From positions 8,986,278-9,050,277 of the forward strand of contig NC_134030.1 of assembly GCF_964204645.1 (NCBI RefSeq): 64,000 nt of DNA, in the 5' to 3' direction. Both the position numbers and the translations under genes were made by a program. Of this stretch, positions 47,790 to 61,254 are shown one piece after another. This DNA comes from Tubulanus polymorphus. Taxonomy: Eukaryota; Nemertea; Palaeonemertea; Tubulaniformes; Tubulanidae. Below the pieces are notes generated by a model. That model did not search any database. It was not told where the DNA came from and was given only the letters and a program-made list of their open reading frames with translations. Each line of letters opens with the position of its first letter. Position 1 is the stretch's first letter.

Positions 47790-47985
47790 CAGGGTGGCCA
47801 CACTAAATCAGGGAAAATTCAGGAAATTTTCTTTGCTTTAAAATAGGGAATTTTATAGAAGAAGCTAAGAATCTAGGAAAAGTCAGGGAAATTTGTTAAG
47901 TGCTAGATCGCTGTCAGTGAAAACGTGCATGTCAGGGACAAGTCAGGGAAAAAGAAAGTCGAATAGAAGTGGCCACGGCACCCTG
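47790..47985. mobile_element. Family C element, compact copy with CAGGG...CCCTG ends
   Basis: It starts CAGGGTGGCCAC and ends GTGGCCACGGCACCCTG, clear inverted termini, with repeated TCAGGGAAA blocks inside. ATTAT flanks both sides. CAGGG/CCCTG ends suggest a hAT-like MITE. Confidence 0.7.
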
Positions 47986-50336
47986 ATTATGTACGCTAAT
48001 TTAGATTGAAATGCTTATTAGACCGCGTTCAGACAGGAATTCCTGTTGTCTTGACTTGGATTAATGTAATTATTGTGTAATTCAACAGTCCGTCCGCCCG
48101 ATGGTGTGCGGCGAAAACCATTGTGTCATGAGATAACGACGTCTAGTGTCAACAAACGGTACCAACACTGTAAATATTATATAGGTTGGACTATTTAAAG
48201 TTGTAACATCCTGTTCTGTCACAGTTGTGAAAAAAAAAACATTTTCTAAAGCGCAGTCTTATCATCGGAAGAATGAACTATCAGGAGTTAACACTATGAC
48301 GGAACATCACAATTTCATCGATAGGTTTAAAATAGGCCTGGGAATATTTCATGATAAGGTACGATATTAGTTTGATCTGTTTTCGAAGTGACCTATTAAA
48401 AGTGAATTTTTTCCGCGATATTTTGTAGCCGATAAAGAGCAATTTGCTTCTATACACATAGAATGTGTTTGAACTAAACGACAAGAGCATCAAGACCGCC
48501 AACACAACAGGGAAATATAAACTTACTTGAATTTATTTAAATGTGATCAGACAAATTTACCTGACCTACTCTCTGACGGTTTGAGGTTAAGTCAATGTTT
48601 TCTTATCTTCTTTGCCGTTGTTGGGTGCAATGTACTCTGTTTTGGCCATAGACACAATGTGACCATTTTTTTATGATGAAAAAAACGCCCAGCTTTTCAA
48701 CTGTTTAGATCGAATTTCATACGCTTTTGATGTACTGAAAAGCTGCTTTTTAAGTTAGATGATAAATGGTCCACTTTATAAAAAAACTTGTGTCTACCGC
48801 CACTTATTTTCTTGTATGACAAGGATTGATCAGACTGATGATACATATCTAGGAATGAAAAGTTTGCTAACTTACTCTGGTGTATATCTTGGCTAAACCA
48901 GAAGGGTAAGGGCGGCTGGAGTAAGCAGAATAGGGGGGGGGGGGTTAGGTAACGATTCTATTCTGAAAAAAGCACTTTTTATCGATGCCCGAGGACTTGT
49001 TGTTATAAAAATGTACACATGAGAACAATGGGAGAGTTTGAGATATGCTGTTTTTTGCTAATCATTAGCCTAATATCAAGCTCTAAAAGGAATTCATGAA
49101 AAAGGCTGAAATTTTGCTTTAATTTTTGTATTGTCGCCTGGTATACTTCAGTCGGCTAGATTAGACTTTGTCATCAGACAATATTGCGTGTAATGCACTT
49201 GAAGTGTTAATAAAGTATGTTTATTTAGGGTAGTAAGTAACATGAATATGAAATCAACTGGTGGTCATTGACTGCTATTGTTCTTATTCAACGAGTCTAT
49301 AAGATCGCCCAGTGGGTGTACGGCTGGCCAATAGACTGAGATTTCTGCCGACCCTGGCAAACTACCAAATTAACATATATAATAGGAGCCATGTATTGAA
49401 TATTTAAAACTGTAGTTGTAGTTTGTTGTGTTTGAACAGTCACTGAAAATGGCTCTTGCATATAATAGGGATTAAGAAACAATGTCAGCTAGCCTATTTA
49501 TGCTGTCCGCTAATAGCATTAGCGATGGCCATTATTTCTCAGATATTAACGGACGGAGTACACTATTCCATCGTGTAGAGTCCATGTTTCCATCAACCAT
49601 GCATCGAATGGAGCGCCAACCCGCGGGGGTCACGTCGGTGTGTCCCTGTTAAGTCTTATCGCGTGGTTATCATCGCTCCGTACATCGTTATAACAAGCTG
49701 TCATTATAAACACGGCCACATCCAGCTCGTGTCAATATTGACAAGGCACAAACCCTACAATCAGAGGGTTATGAATATTTCAATGGCTATAATTCGTTTT
49801 TGCCGAGCGCAAGTAGCGAGTAAAGATTTCGCTTTCATTTTGTTGTTTTCTGCCCACGAAAAGCGGGTCACTTACCTCCCGGCTCGTTCGACCTTGAGAT
49901 GAAACTAGTATAGGCCATTGTGGACATTGTTTATTTTGTACACCCACAACACTTATGGTATTATTATTATTGACTTATATCGAATGGTGTGATACATATT
50001 TCATATTTTGCATGTATTCGACAATTTGACGACACCCATTCATGTTCAACGAGTTTATTGCCTTTAAGTTTCAATTAGGTTCGTTAACTTCGATCACAAA
50101 ACGTGTGCGAATGATTCCCATAATCTTAGATTTTAGGTTTGAAATTTTTAACGTGAATTTTTGAATCATGGTTACCGTTTACCCGTTAGTTATCAGTCAG
50201 TTATCCACGATCCTTCTCCTTTCTGCCAAAATGTTCAATCCTTGGTTTTAGAAATGTATTTCTTTATCAGTTGAAATGATGTTCATGTGGAATGAAAGAA
50301 TATGTCAATAGAGAATGTTCTTCCTATAGACTATAC
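47986..50336 (+). other. Intron: no feature seen apart from homopolymer runs
   Basis: AT-rich intron with a G run near 48933-48945. No open frame has matching splice signals, and I see no structured repeat. Confidence 0.6.
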
Positions 50337-50597
50337 CATCCTCCCCGGCAGGGATTCGAACCTGGCGGCATCCAAGCTCGCCACGGTACGAAACTCGGCC
50401 ACACTAGACCAAGTGCGCAGGTACATGAGCAGCTTAGATGATGTCATTGTTAGCCACTCAAAAATCATGTTTTATTTTAGCTAGTTTAGATAGTTGCGCA
50501 TGTAGCTGTGCACCCGGTATAGTGTGTCAGGGTTTAGCGCAGAGGCTGAGCCTAGTGATGCCATCAGGTTCGAATCCCTGCCGATGGGGGGAGGATG
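50337..50597. mobile_element. tRNA-like palindromic MITE, family A copy 3
   Basis: The ends CATCCTCCCCGGCAGGGATTC and CCCTGCCGATGGGGGGAGGATG are inverted repeats. B-box-like GGTTCGAATCC is present in inverted orientation in each arm. It ends only 54 bp before the exon at 50652. The 8-bp flanks do not match. Confidence 0.8.
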
Positions 50598-50651
50598 AAG
50601 GTAAACACTGTAGAAGTCGTCTATTCAACGCGTCTATTTCTTCTTTTACAG

Positions 50652-50852
50652 TTACCAGACGGTCCGCGTCACAAGAAAACTGGGTCGATGCCCGATACGT
50701 TAATGGATAATGATGGCGGTGAACACAACAGAGCGATACCTCGGTCCGTGTCGGACGTCGGATCGCAGCAGAAACACCATCGTACGTTATCCGGCTCCGA
50801 CTCCTGTCCGCACCTCACCAATATCAAACGTACCGAATCGGAGAAAAGTCGA
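50652..50852 (+). CDS. ARHGEF11/12: ARHGEF11/12-like RhoGEF, phosphosite-rich linker exon
   Basis: Acceptor TTCTTTTACAG|TTA, donor CGA|GTGAGT; phase 0 on both sides, 67 codons. Basic-directed Ser/Thr motifs are visible: KKTGSMPD, IPRSVSDVG and HHRTLSGSDS, all plausible AGC-kinase or 14-3-3 sites. The sequence is hydrophilic and probably disordered. High CpG and GC3 support coding. Confidence 0.87.
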
Positions 50853-52212
50853 GTGAGTACCCGGTTAACGAAGGAAAACTTTTCACTTTCCGCCGAATTT
50901 GAAAGGTTTTCCAAGTGATATTACCCTTTGTTCCCCTTACGCATGTTGAACAAGGGCTGCCAAACACAAATACATTTAATAGCGATATAAGCTTGTTTTG
51001 AGTCTCTAGCTTCGCACCGATTCAACGGTCCAGTTTGTCCGAGTTAGGCGAGGTTTACTGTATTTTGTTTTCTATACCCAAAGAGCTCTAGAGCTGTGGG
51101 TTTAATTTAACAGAGTCAAATCAATTTGATTGCCCAACAGTAGCCAATAATTATTTAGTGACTGTCAAAAAGAATACGAGTTGATGGCTTTCTATTCATA
51201 AGCCAGTTTTTTAGATGCCTATATACATATGTATATACATATATTTATATATATAAATTGTGGGGCAACAATGCAAAAAAGCTGTACCAAAAGAATGTAG
51301 GATTCTATTCCACATAACGCCAGATATTCAAAGAATTTGCGCTATTTTCGATGAGAGAAAAGTTAAATTCATGCGAATCGCGCGCAGTATGAATAGAATT
51401 AAATCGTCTATGATTTTAACGAATAGTTCGTGAATAATGTGTCCCCGGTTGGCCTCCGCACTATTTATACCTAGCCTTAATTGACCCGCTCATAGATTGT
51501 GTCGATGTCGCCTATATACCTAACAAGCATTTCAATTGCATATTTCAAATTCCTGGTTAATGCATATAAAAATCATACCTGAATTGTGCAGTCATAATAA
51601 ATACCGTAAGGGATTTAAGAGTTTTGCTCAGCAATCAGTGCCGTTTATTAATGTTTTTCTATACTGTACTGTGCATTCGTTAAACACAGTCGACCACATC
51701 GTAACATCATGTTTTTGTTCTGTTCGTTTTTAATAAACATGAATACAAAATACAATACAAATGGGAAGGTCATATTGAATGAAAAATTAACATGCACCTA
51801 CATTCACAATATCATCAAATCTGATCAGCACGGGTGAATCCAGGGACAGACTTTGACAGGAGCACGAAGAAATGATTATGACAAATATGCTGAAAAAGGA
51901 CAAGTTAAGAATCCACTTAACCACAAAAAGGGTCTGAAAAATTTTGAAATTATAGGCATTTAAGAGAATATAAACTACATCATTCGTTGCAGACTATTGT
52001 CTTCGGGTGGAAAAAGTGCCCTGAAAAATGTTGCCATTGTATTTTTCTAAAGGGCATTGAAAAATAGTGACTGGCACACGTGCTTCCATGTGGATCTGCC
52101 CCTGATAAGCAACGCAAATTATATATTATGTCATGACATCATTGAAATTTAATTGATGAAAACATGCGTATACATGGTAACTGCAGAAATCATCCCTATG
52201 CTTTAAACTCCT

Positions 52213-52334
52213 GGGGACGGTTTTACAGACTGATATCGAATTAAGCCAGCAGGCTAACCCGATTCATTTTCAAATGAGTTACCCCCCCCCCCCCCCGGGG
52301 TTAAAATCAATACCAGTCTGTAAAACTGGCGCCC
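52213..52334. mobile_element. Foldback MITE, family B, with a C run
   Basis: GGGGACGGTTTTACAGACTG pairs with CCAGTCTGTAAAACTGGCGCC. A run of about 17 C (near 52284-52300) replaces the usual TTAGCCCC in the centre. Confidence 0.8.
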
Positions 52335-53962
52335 TGGTTTTGAAATTGATACTTCTGAGTTGGAATGATCGTAGCAGTTGCGAAAATATTTTCTCAGTGA
52401 TATATGTAGATGCGTCTTAATTTTGACACGATGACATGGTGAGCTGAAGCGATTGATCGTAGCTCTATTCCTGTCAAACGCAGACCGTTAGTAAACCTAT
52501 TATTCAATGACTGACCCAGTTAGAATTGTATATAAAAAAATGTACTGCTCTATATGATTATGAAAGGTTCCGCCCCTGTCGGGATGTACTGTACACGAAT
52601 ACGTCTATTGTTGTTACATCATCATCAGGAAACCAGCGGAAAATCTATAAATAAAACCACCAGGGTTGTTGTTGGTTTTTCATTTACTTCCGCTGAATTT
52701 GAATTAGGTTACGTGACCGTCATTGTTTTCAGCTATGCTGAAACCAATTTGATAGGCTTATACACTGGTAGATAAACTCAGGATTGATATGAATCCAGAC
52801 AAAGCTAAAGAATATTCTGTAAAATTGACTTCTTCATCTTCATTTTTTGGGACTATCTATTATCGAAATTTTTTTTTTTTCAATCTGCATTTTTGTGTGT
52901 TGAAGATTCCATTTTTCGTATTGTTGCATTAGTACATCACACTACTGACTAAACTTGAAGATTATTTCAATCTGAGACCCCACAGCACTTTTGCTTTCTA
53001 TTGACGAATGCTGTTTGTAATCACACAATTTTGTGCGTTACTTGTTACATTTCAGAAATTTAACTTTCTGCACTACCAGTTTTTCAAGGTATGAAACAAA
53101 CTCAACATTCACGTTTTGATTAGATAGAAATATTTGATGTGATACTGTACACGTTTGTTTTCATTAATAAGTAACGTTAATTCATTGCTTTCGCAAATTT
53201 CTAAGTTTTTCGTTTTCCTTTTACTAACATCAAGCGTTGTTAAACCAAAATTAATAGACTAGAAGGCTGTGGCACAAGATGTCGGCTTTTCACAGAAAAG
53301 GATCCAAGCTATATTCCACTGTATTCCAGAATATAGTCAGAAATATGTGATTAAGATATTTTTGAGAATAAGCTTCGCCACTGACATATCATTGAGAAAT
53401 AATTTTTAGGAATATAGACATATTCCCCGGCTGGATCCACCCCTGTTTCGCATACTGATCTTATCAATCCCTGGGACATGGTGGCAGTGTTTCTTCTCTG
53501 CCTGTTTCTCTCGAAGAGAAAAAAAAGAGATGCCCGAATAAGCTGTGCCCAGTGGTTTAAGAGATTAAAAATGCGTCTATATCAATTTAGTCGATGCGAT
53601 AGTCGGAGAGACAGAATATGATAGATAGAAATTGAAATTTCGTGCATGGCATGTTTGACGCATTGTTCATCGTTATTGTTTACGTCTTGAGTTTAATGGC
53701 ATTGCTCGGAATTGAGAAGTAGTGATTACTAATATTCAGTTATCTCAAAGAAACACGGTACTTGGCCATAGTCGTAAAATCTCCGTACGCGTGATGACGT
53801 GATATCATATTGGTCCACTCAAAAAACCGTAATGATGTGGTATGAATTTTACGGTTCTAGTAATGATTTTATGGTATAATACAGAACTTCGGTAATGATG
53901 TTTATGACATTTTACTATCTAGTAGTTGTCTTTGATGTCATCGCGCATTATTAGGGTTTTCA

Positions 53963-54152
53963 GATCATTCGACGGAAAACCCATATTGTAATTCCTTTTC
54001 TGATCATTTGACAGAAAACCCATGATGTAATTCCTTTTCTGATCATTTGACATAAAACCCATGATGTAATTCCTTTTCTGATCATTTTACATAAAACCCA
54101 TGATGTAATTCCTTTTCTGATCATTTGACATAAAACCAATATTGTAATTCCT
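53963..54152 (+). repeat. 39-bp tandem repeat, five units
   Basis: Units start at 53963, 54002, 54041, 54080 and 54119. The unit begins GATCATTTGACATAAAACCC and ends TGTAATTCCTTTTCT. Units differ at few positions. Confidence 0.95.
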
Positions 54153-54506
54153 TAGACTTTACAAAAATCTCATTTCACATTCTACGTAATGAAAGTGTAA
54201 TATCGCAGTCTTACCTGTTTTTGAAGGCTAAAAACTTTCCGAAGACATTCAGACATGAATGATGTAAGGTTACTGCATGGGATTTTTTACGAATTGTCAC
54301 CATAAAATAGCTTTGCGTTGTTAAACGTCACAAAATAGTGTCTAATGAAGCATTAGCCATTTGTTTGGTCGACACCATTCGGGGGATCACCAATCACCAC
54401 TACTAGTGCCATGATGCTATTAGATTTGATTTGATTTATTTGATTATCAACGCACAAAATGTATTAATCTATAACTGGTTATATGACAATCATAATACGA
54501 AGCCCT

Positions 54507-54636
54507 GGGCTCGGTTTCACAAAAAAGTTATACTCAAATTTTTGGTGTAATTGCCAATGGTTACTTCATGTTTTCAATGAGGACAACAATTCAAACTTAA
54601 CCGTTTTAGGCTTAAACTTTTCATGAAACTGGGCCC
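54507..54636. mobile_element. Foldback MITE, family B (GGTTTCACAAAA subtype)
   Basis: GGGCTCGGTTTCACAAAAAAG pairs with CTTTTCATGAAACTGGGCCC; subterminal TTAAGTTT-like arms also pair. Confidence 0.8.
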
Positions 54637-55147
54637 TGAAAGATATAAATTGCAAATATATATAGATATAAAAAAAGCGCTTGATCTATACCAATGCTAA
54701 TATTAGTCCACCACTGCGTGAATTGGTGGCAGTGCATGAACAGATGGCACCACCGATTCAATTCTAAATTTACAGGATGAGGCTTAGGACTATGATTGGA
54801 CAACAGATGATCATTAATGCAGAAAACCCGTTATCGCTGCTTTGCAGCTATAATTACTACAGGTTTCACCTCGGTGGGGAAACCCCCATTTATTCAATCA
54901 GATCGTACATTTCCAAGAATTGACAGTAACCCTTAGCAATTACGTATAAGATGTATAAATATCTGCATTGACCCTAAAAATAGTAACAATTACATTGATC
55001 AATCTGTTTGCTTCTATAGATAGGGGATCTCAGTAAGTCATTGTTTAGCTGATGATTCATCAGCAAAGTAGTAATATTTCTGGTTGTTTCCTCTGACTTG
55101 ACTTTGATCAGATTGGCTTGGATATGCGTCTTAATTCGACTTAAAAC

Positions 55148-55280
55148 CCGGAGCCTGGTCCGACATTTGGTTCAGGCTAAATTTGACCCGGGTCAAACAG
55201 GGATCGGCCCATTTGGAATCCGTGCGTTGTTCCGGGCCTGATTTGGTACGTGCTACAAAGGCTTATGTGATCCCGGCTTA
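55148..55280. mobile_element. Family E fragment (right portion)
   Basis: CGGAGCCTGGTCCGACATTTGG through TGTTCCGGGCCTGATTTGG to GATCCCGGCTTA matches the right end of family E copies; the left portion is absent. Confidence 0.6.
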
Positions 55281-55374
55281 TATCTGGATTGAACCTGCTT
55301 CATTTTGTGAATAAGAAAACATAGATTTTGAAAAGATTATTGTTTTTGTTGGTATTGTGTGTAAACTAGGCCAC

Positions 55375-55712
<338 letters not shown>

Positions 55713-55910
55713 TTGTCTATTGTCACGAGTTAAACTCAGCAGTGAATCGATCATCAAAACAGCCATCAATCAGACGACTGATAATATGAGACAAGCAGCA
55801 CTTGATCTGCGATCTTGTTTGAAAGCTAAATTTAGACAGTTAAGAGCCTCAGTCTCACGAAACGTCCTTCGAATTTGACTAAAGTGGCAATCTTACGGAT
55901 CAGTCCTCAG

Positions 55911-56090
55911 GCACGAGTCAAATTTGGCTCGTACCCAATTAGAGAGTGCAGAACCAGTTGCATTATATATAAGCAATGATTTGACCCATGCTGAAATTTG
56001 GAACGGGCCTGGTGCGATGTTTTTGGTCGGGCCTAATTTGGCAAGGCCAAATTTAGCCTGGGCTTAAAGTGCTCGTCCGATCGCAGCTAG
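55911..56090. mobile_element. Family E element, compact copy
   Basis: GGCACGAGTCAAATTTGGCTC at the left and TTTTGGTCGGGCCTAATTTGG to AGTGCTCGTCCGATCGCAGC at the right. Layout is like copy 3. Confidence 0.65.
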
Positions 56091-59000
56091 CGAATAATTT
56101 CCAGATAGAGTAAAAATAGATTGCTAATTCTGAATAAGTCGTTTTGGTCAATTACTTAAAGTTGGTTTCCAGTTTGATGGAAAACGATAGGAAAAATCGC
56201 CTCATGTCCATGTTGAAAAATTCATGCTGTGGATGAATAATGTCACTGTTTCCCTTGAACTAGTCACGCACATATATTGACGCCTTTGAATAATAGGATA
56301 CGTGTGGGATATTACTCGTAATTAAGAGCTTTGCATTGGTCACCATTAGCCTTGCGTTGGTCTCGACTAAATGAGCGCTGCGAGGGTCAGAAAGGAATTT
56401 TCTATTGACATAACAACTGCGTATTGCTAAGTAATGGTGCCTTGTTTGCCTAGATATTCGGTAGAAAGCGCTCGACGGTTCATTTCACTGTGTCCTGCTG
56501 AATTTGATTAGGTAACAAAATGTTGTACTGTACTTGTTTTGGTTATATGGCGACGAAATGAAATGGAATAATGCATTTGCGGCCACGCCGAATTTGCAAC
56601 AGAGCTTTCTAACGGTCAATTGACTTACTGCTCAGTATTTCATCTAGATTGTTCCTCAAGATAGCTTCCTAGTAAAGAGAATGTCACGAAATGTGAAAAA
56701 AAAGCTTAGAAAACTAATAGGTAGAACTAGTTTGGTCATACACGCATATACAGGTTAACAACTCGAAATAAGAAAAATATATGTTACTCGTTTGTCATTA
56801 TGTTAAATGAATCGAAAAAGTGACTGCAAGTTTCGTGGTATCGTTCTGCTCCAGTAATCTGTTAGGAATGGATATTACGGGGCTCGACGACGTTTTGAAA
56901 TGAAATTCACATTGTGAAAATGATTTATGGGCGTAACAGTTCTCATTGGAACATGTCACAGTCAAGGGTTCATCGGTAGCTCTTCCGTTGTCTTAATGAC
57001 TGTTGAAAATTTGTGAAGCCGCCACCGATGATGATGACGACATTCCAATAGTGTCATCGTCGACACGTCGATCGTTTAAACGCGACGGCAGCGACTGCTA
57101 TTGAGTATCGGTTTCAGTCGATTCGTAGCTCTCGACGTTCTGCTCGTGAGATAAGTGCCGTGCGCTTTTAATAAATCATAAGATTCAATATTTAACCGCG
57201 CTTCGACGCCGCCGCTACTCCGGCATAAACTACTATGCTCCGGTTAATACTACGCTCCGGCTTCGCTCAATGTGGTCTTTGATTCCGTTCGGGACGAGGG
57301 CGGCCTGCTGTCCGAGGGTAAATACTAGGAAACTCGGAAATGACCTTTCACGATGTGTACGCGCGTCGCTTTAGAAGTTAACGTTTTATGACCTGTCGTC
57401 ATGTGTTTTATTGGCCGGATATATATTTCTGTGTATATTTATGCACGTATAGGATTAGCCGAGGTGTGACAGTTCAGTTTTCATAGACACGCAAAGGAGT
57501 TCACCTCACCGACACAAGGACCGTCTCTATATTGACACACTGCAGATGGTAGAATTCATTTGGAATTACCTTAGTGCGCAGGTTTTATTAGATGTGGGGG
57601 GTAGCTCTTTCTATCGGAGACATACATATGGATTACGTCTATGCGAACCGGTGTTTTACGGGTATATAGGGAATGATACTACTGGCACTTCCTGGTTCCT
57701 GGCTATTTCAACGTGGAACATTATTTTTCTTTTCGGCGTTGAAATTGAAAGTAGTCGATTTCGTCTCTTACCCTCGAAATGCAACTCGAATATTGTGATT
57801 TAGTCGTAGCGTTCTTTAATAGAAAAAAATTAAGTTTTCAGTTACGTGAATCCATGTATAAAAAATGTCACTCCGCAAGTATATGGATTATATCGCTGCT
57901 TCGATTTCAAGATGGTCGAATTCCTTGGAAAAAATCTATTTAATTATTATCGTTGTTATTATAAGCGTCTGTCTGGGGATATCGGTCGCGTGTTATGCAA
58001 TATCGATCAGCGTAGACTGTGATAAGAGGGGTATATTCGTGTATGTCTGCTCCCGGGCACTGTTTATGTGTGCTCCAAAAATGTTGATAACCCATCCTCC
58101 TGGTGATATCAGGATTGTTCGGGATAATTTAGAATTTTGATGAGAGGATTATTAATATATTTCAGTAGCCTGAATTATTTTTTGCAGCCGAGACGACATT
58201 TGAATACGTATTACGGCATTCGCTGAGCTTCAGTTGTTTTTTTTTGCCGACAGACTATTTTCCAACCGTCGCCGGCAAATAAGGCAGTTGTTTCGTAGAT
58301 GAATGACGTATCAATTATTATTTCATACGAGTTCTGAACGGTTTCAGCAAATATCGAACGCCGCGAGGCTTTCCTTATTATTACAAAGCTAGGTTGATTT
58401 TTCCTGTGTAATATCGACATATGCCGCAAAGCTTTTAGGCAGACATCAAGCTTTTAGGCAGACGACGACGTCGCAGTATCTGGTCCTATGTGTATTTTGA
58501 TGAGATACAGTTTGGCTCATGAGAAGATGATTGCTGTATTATGGGAAATCTGTAGTATCGTGTTGCCGTCTGTCACGTCACACACAGAGCCCTGTGTAGA
58601 TGATACGTGGACTCTTGTTGTTTATTCTGGGGGGTTACGGTCAGACTGCGATGGTGTGATGAAATACCAGATAAAACGCAACTACAGGGGCCAGTTTTTT
58701 AACAACCGACCGGTGCCTTCTCTAACTGGGGGGTGTGGAGGGGGTGTTATATAGAAGTGATAGTCATATTGCTAGTCAGTTGACTCATAATTAAAGCCCT
58801 AAAGGTGAACAGATTGAAAGTGTGTGAAATATGGGGGATAGAATTGGAATTTATTAAATCTATTTCAGCCAGTGCATTGTTCGAAATTGAATTGTTCCAA
58901 ATGCAAAATAAAAAACAAAGGTTATGGAATCTTTTCAGTGAATTCCGATTCTATATCAACATTGGTTAAATCTTAATCTACCTGTTGCTAATAAGACTCC

Positions 59001-60553
59001 ACTCGAGAATGAATAAGGCTCCAATCCATAGTCGTTTATTTGACTCATCAATCCAGCCCGAACTGAACGGATTAAGAGTGAAATATAGAAAGAAAATTGT
59101 AATTGATCAAACCCATTATCAGACTGTGAACCGTCGAAAAGCAGGTTTTCATATGGAAAAGATGATTTTTTGTTCGAAATTGAATCGTTCCATACTCAAA
59201 AACATAAAAGTTATAGAATCTTTTTAGCGAATTAGGATTCTACATCGTCGTCGGCCGGTTAAATCCTAATCTACCGTTCAAAAATCTCCATCCGCTCTAA
59301 CGAACACACTGATGGACGAAGCTTGCTATTAGGTACCCTGTATGAATTTTCAATAATCTCCAATGTAAAACCGCCTCATCGCTGTCTTGGTGAGTTGAGC
59401 TATAACAGTGGCGTGCGCTATATATAGATATATATATATATATATATAAAACAGTGTTTATTGGTATGTACGCGGTGACAGCAGCAGCAGCAGCGGCGTG
59501 GATTAGATATTAGTAGATCGTTTTATCGATAGTTGAACCTAAACCTCGTCGTTGTAATATCGGCCTCGATGTTCTCAGGTATTATTGTTCCCTCGTGTGA
59601 CAGCCAATATGGAATATTGTAATAATATGTGTACTACGTAGAGAGTCAGTTGAGGATGATAACGCGCAGTGCGAAGGGATTGTGCTGAAAGATGTAGTTA
59701 CTACCGATGGAAATATTACATACCCTGAAAGCTCGGCACATTTAGGATACCTATACCACGAATGGAATATTGATTGCTTAAGTGGATTAAGATATTTTCT
59801 TTCTCTGAGATTGCTTGCAGTATATTGTTATTTTTTGCTTGTTAATCATGATCTGAACTCATTGCGAAAAGTTACGTTTGCTATTACATTCGAATGTCAT
59901 TACATATATATATATATATTATCTACGTATATCGGTAGGCAGTGTTTGGGTAGCAAGAATTGTATTATGTTATCGAGGATTTTAGGGTACAGGGGCTATA
60001 CGAAGAAAATCGAGAAATCCTGTTGGTTATATTCATTGCAAACATAAATGTATCTCGATGCATTATTACCATTATTGTCTAGTATGAATAAGGCTTCAAT
60101 TCTAGTTTCTAAAGCGTCTGAGGGGAATAAAGACCGAGTACTACTTGTACTGCAGTTAAGCTTACTGCAGATGCAACCTGTGGTAATGCATATGCAAATG
60201 AAATGCCTTGTGTTTACAATGAATATACGTAATTTGACTGGATTATTATGAACTAGTAAAACGGTTTGCCTTTGCCGTTCTGCTTTGATAACCTAACTGT
60301 ACTTGTGAGACGAAGACATCGAACACAGTGAATTCGTGTTACATTGATTAGAACCAATGGAATAGTGTCGGTAACATCATTTTATACGCCGATTAGCGTT
60401 CACTAACAGCTATGGATTAACGCTCACGCGTACGTACGTCGAACAGTAGTGGTACTACTGGTAAGAACGGTGGATCATAGCACGAAATCTCATCGCTCGA
60501 GTAGATTAGAATAGTAATCATCATCGTTGTAACAATATGGAAATTATCGAACG

Positions 60554-60733
60554 ATGTCATTACAACTGCCCGTCGTATTGATAGACGCCGCCGCTGACAG
60601 CGAAAGCGGCGCGTACGGCGTCGGCGCGAACGCCGCCGAGTCGATAACGACGACGCGGCCGTCGGTGATGACGGCTTCTAAAACGAAATTAAAACGCGGC
60701 GATGTTACGCTCGTTTCGTTCAAACGTCTTCGG
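60554..60733 (+). CDS. ARHGEF11/12: ARHGEF11/12-like RhoGEF, alternative first coding exon N5 (PDZ-less start)
   Basis: This encodes 60 codons ending exactly in phase 0 at donor CTTCGG|GTACGT. It starts MSLQLPVVLIDAAADSESGA, is Ala/Ser/Thr-rich, and ends KRGDVTLVSFKRLR. In-frame TAA at 60530-60532 leaves no room for a longer upstream coding frame, so this is a start exon rather than a cassette. Its phase matches the acceptor at 61255, only 521 bp away. CpG and GC3 are high. The resulting isoform would lack the PDZ, coiled coil and linker exons but keep the acidic GAP-type motif and RH domain. Membership is inferred from phase, spacing and composition. Confidence 0.6.
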
Positions 60734-60795
60734 GTACGTAATGCGTACGGATTCCGCTTACGATATCGACTCAGATGATGTCGATGACACGGAGA

Positions 60796-61161
60796 CAACC
60801 TCCTTCGGCAGGGATTCGAACCTGATGGCGTCGCTGACTCTGTGACGCTAGACCGGGTGTGCGGGTACATGCGCAGGTTTGTCGCAAGGAAACTCGTGGC
60901 ACCAATCAAGTTGCCTGTTGTATGATGGCTGAGGCAAATTTCATGGATAAACTATAAATGGAAACATCCAGCCAGAACAAAACAGGATTTCTAGAAATGG
61001 CATCATCTCTAAGCTGCGCATGTACCTGTGCATTCGGTCTAGTGTGGCTGGGTTTTGTGCCGTGGTGTGCCATGTGGTAGGGTTTGTACCGTGGTGTGCC
61101 ATGTGGCAGGGTTTCGTACCGTGGCGTGCCATCGGGTCCAAATCTTTACTGGAGGAGGATG
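60796..61161. mobile_element. tRNA-like palindromic MITE, family A copy 4, internally expanded
   Basis: The left arm begins CAACCTCCTTCGGCAGGGATTC and the right arm ends GGAGGATG. The right arm has a 30-bp segment (GGCAGGGTTTCGTACCGTGG plus GTGCCATGT) repeated three times between about 61044 and 61132. It lies wholly within the short intron between N5 and 61255. Confidence 0.75.
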
Positions 61162-61254
61162 ACATGAAATGTGAATGTGTGTCATCTTCCATGTTTCGTA
61201 TGTATATATGTCAGGTTAGTTGAATGAATGAATTTTTTCGTTTTTGTTTTACAG

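Noticed and set aside
59682-60047. 121-codon open frame
   Set aside because: It begins with GTG rather than ATG, includes an AT microsatellite (Ile-Tyr run) and has no splice signals in phase.
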